A stretch of 64,000 bases of DNA from Bacteroidales bacterium (GTDB lineage: Bacteria > Bacteroidota > Bacteroidia > Bacteroidales > F082): assembly GCA_017531225.1 (NCBI GenBank), contig JAFXLL010000009.1, positions 1-64,000 of the forward strand, read 5' to 3'. The position numbers and the translations under genes are program-made. This document shows positions 59,285-64,000 of the stretch, piece by piece. Positions within the stretch are counted from its first letter, which is position 1; the number at the start of each line of letters is the position of its first letter. The notes under the pieces were generated by a model, which saw only the letters and a list, made by a program, of their open reading frames with translations, did not search any database and had not been told where the DNA came from.

Positions 59285-59875
59285 TTAAGGCTTCCATTCC
59301 TTGATGTACGACATGAACTCGTTTCTCACGCGCAGGTCTGACTTGAACACTCCGGTGAGGTAGGTCGAGATCATGTAGCCTTCCTTGCGAGCGCCGCGAC
59401 TTTCCTTGCACATGTGGCGGCCTTTCATCATGAGAGCCATGCCACGTGGCGGATTCTCGTCGCCTAAGGCCTCGGTCAGCACTTCAACTACTTCCTGTAC
59501 CAAACGCTCCTGAACTTGCAGTTTCGAGGAACAATAGTCGATGACGCGGCCGATTTTCGAGAGACCTAAGATCCTGCCTTTCTTGTTCGGGATATAGGCG
59601 AACCAATATTCGCCGAAAAAGGTGCGGCAATGGTGCTCGCAAACGGAGTAGAACGGTCCATTGTCAATGACCATGTTGTCATAAATGATGCCGTCCTGAC
59701 CGTTGGGGAAGGTGGTGATGACGGGCATTTGGCTCGGGTCATAACCACGAAACATCTCCTTGAACATCCGCAAAATCCTATCGGGAGTGGCTTTCAGCCC
59801 TTCGCGGTCGGGATCGTCGCCGATGTATTCTATCAGCTCGCGGATGTTTTGCTTGGCTTGCTCTTCAGTGATCAT
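59285..59875 (-). CDS. folE: GTP cyclohydrolase I
   Basis: 196 residues. Zinc/active-site motif SVCEHHCRTFFGEYWFAYIP, GLSKIGRVIDYCSSKLQVQERL and the CKE..R ending. The N-terminus includes the YIGDDPDREGLKATPDRI stretch. First enzyme of tetrahydrofolate synthesis. Its ATG is one base away from the stop of the upstream T9SS cargo gene. Confidence 0.97.
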   Translation of the reverse strand: MITEEQAKQNIRELIEYIGDDPDREGLKATPDRILRMFKEMFRGYDPSQMPVITTFPNGQDGIIYDNMVIDNGPFYSVCEHHCRTFFGEYWFAYIPNKKGRILGLSKIGRVIDYCSSKLQVQERLVQEVVEVLTEALGDENPPRGMALMMKGRHMCKESRGARKEGYMISTYLTGVFKSDLRVRNEFMSYIKEWKP

Positions 59876-59876
59876 T

Positions 59877-60593
59877 TTATCTCTTCACAATGAACTTTTC
59901 GGTTCTCACCACCTCGTTGTCAACTCTGAAGCTGCAGAAGTAGATACCGGGTTGGAGGTCATCCACGGCGATGCTGATTCTGCCTTGATTACCGCTGGCA
60001 ATCTGTGATTTCACTTCCTGTCCCAAGAGGTTGTAAACCATCACATTGACATTAGAATTGCCGTTGCGGCTAAAGTCGAAATGGACTTGGCTGCTGGCTG
60101 GATTGGGATAGGCTTGGCCAAGACGGATGGTGTGCTCTTCAGTGCCGGCACCAGGTCCGAAAAGAACAATGATATTGATTTTTTCATCTGGATTGGCACG
60201 ATCGTATGCGGAGTAGTTTGCCTTCACGACATTGGAGGTCTTTGAGAACATAGCGTGGCATGACAGCTCGTTATCCGACAAGGATTGAGCGGGGATAGCC
60301 ACAGGACCATCTTCAATATGATTGTTGGGAGCTGCGCATTGATCCCAGCACATGTATACCATGGCACCTGCTACTTCTTCGATAACATCTTGAACTACAA
60401 TAACGTTCTGATCATTATCAGTGAGATTGCGGATGTGCAGGTGGACAGCATATTCAAACATGGATTCGTCATACGTGGCGATGATCGTTTGCCCATCTTG
60501 GTAAACTACGCCATCGCATTCAAATTGGAGGCTCTGAGCCGACATGAATGACACGACGGCAAGAAGCATTAGAGTAAAAAGTGTCTTTTTCAT
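59877..60593 (-). CDS. small T9SS cargo protein
   Basis: 238 residues. Signal peptide (1-18 or so, ending SAQS), one beta domain (about 20-150) with FECDGVVYQDGQTI, SLSDNELSCHAMFS and a few Cys, then a sorting domain (YPNPASSQVHFDFSRNG to VRTEKFIVKR). No catalytic motif. It is co-directional with folE at a 1-bp gap. Its promoter overlaps the divergent one for the next gene. Confidence 0.8.
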   Translation of the reverse strand: MKKTLFTLMLLAVVSFMSAQSLQFECDGVVYQDGQTIIATYDESMFEYAVHLHIRNLTDNDQNVIVVQDVIEEVAGAMVYMCWDQCAAPNNHIEDGPVAIPAQSLSDNELSCHAMFSKTSNVVKANYSAYDRANPDEKINIIVLFGPGAGTEEHTIRLGQAYPNPASSQVHFDFSRNGNSNVNVMVYNLLGQEVKSQIASGNQGRISIAVDDLQPGIYFCSFRVDNEVVRTEKFIVKR

Positions 60594-60630
60594 ATTTTTA
60601 ATTCTATTTTTATTTAATGATTAAAATCAG

Positions 60631-60668
60631 TTTGCAAAGTTATGAAAAAAATCTATTTTTGCATCAAA
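60631..60668. promoter_or_regulatory. overlapping divergent promoters of two T9SS genes
   Basis: Plus: TTTG (60631-60634), 19-nt spacer, TATTTTTG (60654-60661). Minus: CAAA at 60665-60668 as -33, 22-nt spacer, TAACTTTG (60642-60635). TTTG and CAAAGTTA abut, as at 5088. Confidence 0.75.
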
Positions 60669-60689
60669 ATTTGCAAATTCTTTATCATA

Positions 60690-62318
60690 ATGAAAAAAAC
60701 TACATTTCTCATTGCGTCTTTACTGATGCTTGTGTCTATTAAACTGAACGCCCAAAACGAGAGGGTGTTGCTTTTTGAATGTTTTACAAATACGAGCTGC
60801 GGCCCGTGCGCACAATACAATCCTGGGTTGGATGCGCTTATCAATAACAACGGTGATCGCGTGGTAGCCATCAAGTACCACATGAACTGGCCAGGCGCCA
60901 ACGATCCGATGTATCTTCATAATCAGGCTGACAACAATTCGAGAAAAGGTGTTTATAATGTCAACTCGGTGCCTCATACCGTTGTTGATGGTATTCGTTA
61001 TGCTGGTAATCCAGGTAGTTTGAATCAGAATATGGTCAACAACTGGCTTCCCATCGAATCTCCCTTGGAGATGCGTCTCAGATGTGATGTTGATGAAGCC
61101 TCCAATACTGTCACCGTGCATGTGATGGGACGCGCATCGACTGATATCTCGGGCGCTTCGAAACTTTTTGTGGGCGTTATCGAGAAGGAAATCCATTACG
61201 CTTCTGCTCCTGGAAGCAATGGAGAACGTGATTTCTACAGCGTGATGAAAAAGCTCCTTCCAGCAGCTTCAGGCACTTCTCTGGGCAACTTGATGGCAGG
61301 CGATTATTTCGCCTACTCTTTCACTTGGACAATGGCCAATGTTTACGATGTCAACATGATTGATGCCATCGCTTGGGTTCAGAATCCCGACACCAAAGAG
61401 GTGTATCAAGCCTGCAAATCGAGCGTGTCTCCTGTGCCTTTTTATGATTATGAAGCTGCCATCAGCGAGCTTTCCAATGTGAAAAGCATGAACTGTAGCG
61501 GCTTGGCTGAACCCAAGGTTGCTATGTCTAATTATGGCAATCAGACTTTGACGAATGTTGAATTTGAGGTGATTGTCAATGACGAGGTTTTGAAAACCGT
61601 GGAATGGACAGGTAGCCTGGGCTTGTTTGAAAGCACTACCGTTGAATTGGGAGAGGTTGCTTTTGCTGTGCAAGAAGAGAATAACTTGGTTGTTAGGATT
61701 GTCAGCGTTAATGGCATGGCCGATGAAGGTCCGAAAAACAATATGCTTTCCACGACCTTTGATGGATCGCCTGAAAACTCGAACGTGACTATCAAGTTAA
61801 CTATTAAAACCGATGCCAATCCTCAAGAACTGACATGGCGACTGATGAACCTGACCACAGGTGAGATGGTTCAGGAGGGTGGCTCTTACGACCAAACAAA
61901 TCATACATATACCGAGACTTTGAATGTGACTGACGATGCTTGTTATGACTTTACCATCTATGATGCCGGTGGTGATGGCATTACAAATAATGGAATGTAT
62001 TATGTGAAAGCTGGTAGCAAGACGCTCTTTTATGGTACAACTTTCGGAGCTAGCGATAGCAATGAGTTCTCTTATGGCGCTACTTCTGACGTGGAAGAGT
62101 CCCAGAATGAGCTAACTCGGATCTTCCCCAATCCGACCACTGGCCTCATTAACGTTGTTTGTCAAGGTGAACAAACTGTTGCGGTCTATAATTTGACTGG
62201 TCAATGCGTCTATACAGGCATCGCCGAGGGACAACTCCAAATCGACCTCAGTAGCTTTGGCGTAGGCGTTTATGCCGTCAAGGTTGGTGATAAGGCCTGG
62301 AGAACAGTGGTCAAATGA
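60690..62318 (+). CDS. T9SS cargo protein with N-terminal Omp28/thioredoxin-like domain
   Basis: 542 residues from the ATG at 60690 (MKKTTFLIAS). An in-frame ATG at 60642 is rejected because the -7 box at 60654-60661 lies after it. Signal peptide to about 21 (LNAQ). N-terminal thioredoxin-like region with FECFTNTSCGPCAQYNPGLDAL (CGPC redox motif), VAIKYHMNWPGANDP and NVNSVPHTVVDG (cis-Pro-like). Beta domains follow, including YTETLNVTDDACYDFTIYDAGGDGI, and a sorting domain from about 470 (RIFPNPTTGLINVVCQGEQ to WRTVVK). It would place a redox-active domain outside the cell. Overlaps birA by 4 nt (ATGA). Confidence 0.85.
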   Translation: MKKTTFLIASLLMLVSIKLNAQNERVLLFECFTNTSCGPCAQYNPGLDALINNNGDRVVAIKYHMNWPGANDPMYLHNQADNNSRKGVYNVNSVPHTVVDGIRYAGNPGSLNQNMVNNWLPIESPLEMRLRCDVDEASNTVTVHVMGRASTDISGASKLFVGVIEKEIHYASAPGSNGERDFYSVMKKLLPAASGTSLGNLMAGDYFAYSFTWTMANVYDVNMIDAIAWVQNPDTKEVYQACKSSVSPVPFYDYEAAISELSNVKSMNCSGLAEPKVAMSNYGNQTLTNVEFEVIVNDEVLKTVEWTGSLGLFESTTVELGEVAFAVQEENNLVVRIVSVNGMADEGPKNNMLSTTFDGSPENSNVTIKLTIKTDANPQELTWRLMNLTTGEMVQEGGSYDQTNHTYTETLNVTDDACYDFTIYDAGGDGITNNGMYYVKAGSKTLFYGTTFGASDSNEFSYGATSDVEESQNELTRIFPNPTTGLINVVCQGEQTVAVYNLTGQCVYTGIAEGQLQIDLSSFGVGVYAVKVGDKAWRTVVK

Positions 62319-63052
62319 TGCCATTTCGTTTTCTTCATCTTGAGAAGGTCGTTTCGACCAACACTTATCTTCAGGAAATTAACGAACACGAACGTGCCCG
62401 GTGTGTGGTCTATGCCGATGAGCAGACTGCTGGCAAGGGCATGGGTACTAACGTCTGGGAGAGCGAACCTGGCTTGAATCTCACTTTCAGCATGGGTGTC
62501 GACATGGCATTCCTCAAGGCAGTTGACCAGTTTCTGCTTTCCCAAGCGGTGCCATTGGGGCTGCTTGAAGTGCTTGACAAACAATTGCCTTCAGAAGCGC
62601 TTTCGGTGAAATGGCCCAACGACCTTTATTATGGAAACCGAAAGCTTTGCGGTATCCTGATCAATAGTACCATTCGTGGTATGGATATGGGTGTCTCGGT
62701 GATCGGTATTGGGTTGAATGTCAATCAGATGTGTTTTCGAGATTGGCCAACGCATCCGATTTCGATGAAAATAATTTTAAAGGAAGAAATAGCCTTGGAG
62801 CCCTTGCTTAAGCAACTGGTCGACGCTGTGGATCAACGGATTCAGCAGCTACGCTCTCCAGAGGGCATCGCTACAATCAAAGAAGCGTATTTAAGCCGCC
62901 TTTATCGTTACCGCATTTGGGCAGATTACGAAGTCAACGGTGAGAAAGTAAGGCGTTTCATCACTGGAATAGATTCATTTGGTCGATTGGAGACCATCGA
63001 CGAATCTGGTGCGAAAAACGTTTACGACATTAAAGAGATCAAGTTTATTTAA
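62315..63052 (+). CDS. birA: biotin-[acetyl-CoA carboxylase] ligase
   Basis: 245 residues: catalytic and C-terminal domains only, no N-terminal DNA-binding domain. STNTYLQEI, the biotin-loop GKGMGTNVWESEPGLNLTFS, SVKWPNDLYYGNRKLCGILIN and a C-terminal SH3-like end. It attaches biotin to carboxylases. Convergent with pyrE with the stops sharing TTAA (63049-63052). Confidence 0.95.
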   Translation: MMPFRFLHLEKVVSTNTYLQEINEHERARCVVYADEQTAGKGMGTNVWESEPGLNLTFSMGVDMAFLKAVDQFLLSQAVPLGLLEVLDKQLPSEALSVKWPNDLYYGNRKLCGILINSTIRGMDMGVSVIGIGLNVNQMCFRDWPTHPISMKIILKEEIALEPLLKQLVDAVDQRIQQLRSPEGIATIKEAYLSRLYRYRIWADYEVNGEKVRRFITGIDSFGRLETIDESGAKNVYDIKEIKFI

Positions 63053-63693
63053 TGCTGGTCTGACCAAGCTTGAGGATCCTTACGCCATTCCATGAGCGAC
63101 TGTTGGTCGTCGGGGGTGATGTAGTTTTCCTCAATGGCCTTGTGGATCAAGGTCTCGTAGTTGGTCAAGGTGTAGAGCTCGCAATCTTTGGCCTTGAAGT
63201 TGTCGGCTGCTGACTGCAACTGATAGGTGAAGATGGCAAGCATGCCTTTGACATTGACGCCAGCTTCGCGAAGAGCGTCAACGGCTAACAAACTTGACTT
63301 GCCCGTGGAGACCAAGTCCTCGATAACGATGACCGACTGACCGGATTCGACGACACCCTCGATCTGGTTTTGCATGCCATGAGATTTCTTTTCAGAGCGG
63401 ACGTAGCAGAACGGCAGTCCCAGTTCCTGTGCTACCAAAGCGCCTTGGGCAATGCCTCCTGTGGCTACGCCAGCAATGACGTCTGGCTTACCAAAATGCT
63501 GCATCATCTGCTCCACAAACTGTTGGCGTATGAAGGTACGCACTGAGGGATAAGACAAAGTAACGCGGTTGTCGCAATAAATCGGGCTGTGTAATCCCGA
63601 TGCCCAGGTAAAAGGTTTGTTCGGACTGAGTTTTACGGCTTTGATTTGCAAAAGATGATTTGCTAAAATCAGCGAAGAGTCGTCATATTTCAT
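63049..63693 (-). CDS. pyrE: orotate phosphoribosyltransferase
   Basis: 214 residues from the ATG at 63693 (MKYDDSS). FTWASGLHSPIYCDNRVTL, SEKKSHGMQNQIEG and the PRPP-binding VIVIEDLVSTGKSS are PyrE motifs. It makes orotidine-5'-monophosphate from orotate and PRPP. A -7 box TACATTTG (63746-63739 on minus) sits about 45 nt upstream and overlaps the start of the divergent NUDIX gene. Confidence 0.96.
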   Translation of the reverse strand: MKYDDSSLILANHLLQIKAVKLSPNKPFTWASGLHSPIYCDNRVTLSYPSVRTFIRQQFVEQMMQHFGKPDVIAGVATGGIAQGALVAQELGLPFCYVRSEKKSHGMQNQIEGVVESGQSVIVIEDLVSTGKSSLLAVDALREAGVNVKGMLAIFTYQLQSAADNFKAKDCELYTLTNYETLIHKAIEENYITPDDQQSLMEWRKDPQAWSDQH

Positions 63694-63701
63694 AAAATGT
63701 C

Positions 63702-63709
63702 TATTTTTG
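63702..63709 (+). promoter_or_regulatory. -7 box of the NUDIX gene
   Basis: TATTTTTG, 32 nt before the ATG at 63742. Confidence 0.5.
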
Positions 63710-63741
63710 CGGATTGAAACCCCCAAAGATTTCGGTTACAA

Positions 63742-64000
63742 ATGTACAAAATTTTCTATGAACAACGCGCTTTGATTTTTCCGAATATCGATGAAAAAGA
63801 TCTGATTTTGGATGCAACCGCCCAACAATCAGAGTCTTATGAGGTTGAAAAAATCCATAATTTTCTTCGTCAATGGCTGGTTGTGAACCTTACTGACGAT
63901 GTCGTAATCGACCATGTCAGTCCCGAAGTGCTGTCTGCCGCATTGTGCCGTACCTTCTATATGGCTCCTGCCGCCGGTGGGGTGGTGGTGCAGGAAGGAC
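63742..64000 (+). CDS. NUDIX hydrolase, N-terminal part (3' end outside window)
   Basis: Open from the ATG at 63742 to the window edge (86 residues). MYKIFYEQRALIF and the region before MAPAAGGVVVQEG match the short N-terminal arm of Bacteroidota NUDIX proteins, in which AAGG marks the start of the NUDIX fold. The NUDIX box itself lies beyond the window, so the call is by N-terminus and the pyrE neighbourhood. Confidence 0.6.
   Translation, partial: MYKIFYEQRALIFPNIDEKDLILDATAQQSESYEVEKIHNFLRQWLVVNLTDDVVIDHVSPEVLSAALCRTFYMAPAAGGVVVQEG

Noticed and set aside
60642-60689. Earlier ATG for the Omp28-like T9SS gene
   Set aside because: The perfect promoter at 60631-60661 lies within this extension, so it would not be transcribed.

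Overview
The window is a compact, gene-dense stretch of a Bacteroidales-type chromosome (phylum Bacteroidota). The evidence is: at least six secreted proteins ending in the type IX secretion (T9SS) type A sorting domain; promoters of the form TTTG-N19-22-TAnnTTTG instead of sigma70 boxes; genes lacking Shine-Dalgarno sites; a complete Bat (Bacteroides aerotolerance) operon; an Omp28-family lipoprotein; and families largely confined to this phylum (DUF2851, DUF6029-like, FISUMP-like surface lipoproteins). No phage, plasmid, CRISPR array or intact insertion sequence is visible. The only mobility-related gene is a solitary Rpn/PDDEXK nuclease.

Layout. 1-1.9 kb: the 3' part of a T9SS cargo gene and a small anchored protein. 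2-7.3 kb: rpn nuclease, era, initiator tRNA-Met, a lipoprotein, an NhaC-type antiporter and two small unknowns. 7.5-12.2 kb: a surface lipoprotein, a small tandem-repeat protein with a PLGGG/membrane/basic tail, and a TPR histidine kinase with a LuxR-type regulator. 12.2-23.6 kb: kinase-dCMP deaminase fusion, LOG-family hydrolase, mtnN, zinc-ribbon membrane protein, M20 amidohydrolase, manA, a TlpA/beta-barrel/Omp28 envelope operon, trmO and aspartate kinase. 23.7-32.9 kb: moxR-DUF58-(membrane protein)-batA-batB-batC-batD-batE. 33-36 kb: a large T9SS beta-propeller protein. 36-48 kb: small envelope genes (including a 42-residue lipoprotein), ung, rdgB, alaS, an M23 peptidase, a MerR regulator, rfaD, an rluD-like gene, T9SS cargo, a PASTA protein and ddl. 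48-55.4 kb: an OPT peptide transporter, a secreted C10 cysteine protease, pyrH, a membrane protein and frr on one strand. 55.5-64 kb: DUF2851, rny, a 6S RNA candidate, zapA, a coiled-coil protein, folE, two T9SS cargo genes, birA, pyrE and the start of a NUDIX gene.

The genes group into envelope biology (Bat, T9SS cargo, M23/PASTA/ddl cell wall, thioredoxin-fold proteins) and core housekeeping (translation, nucleotide metabolism, DNA repair, RNA turnover). T9SS cargo genes repeatedly sit within a few bases of housekeeping genes in what look like single transcripts (rluD, folE, birA, pyrH).

The signals I consider most worth following are: a degenerate 7-nt tandem repeat family at seven places, six at gene borders and one as an in-frame expansion inside a protease; a BatC carrying four inserted InlB-like repeats; a 13-residue tandem-repeat protein with an unusual C-terminal anchor; mutually overlapping divergent promoters; and the small lipoprotein gene coupled to a TTG start. 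All assignments are from reading the sequence. No database search was run.
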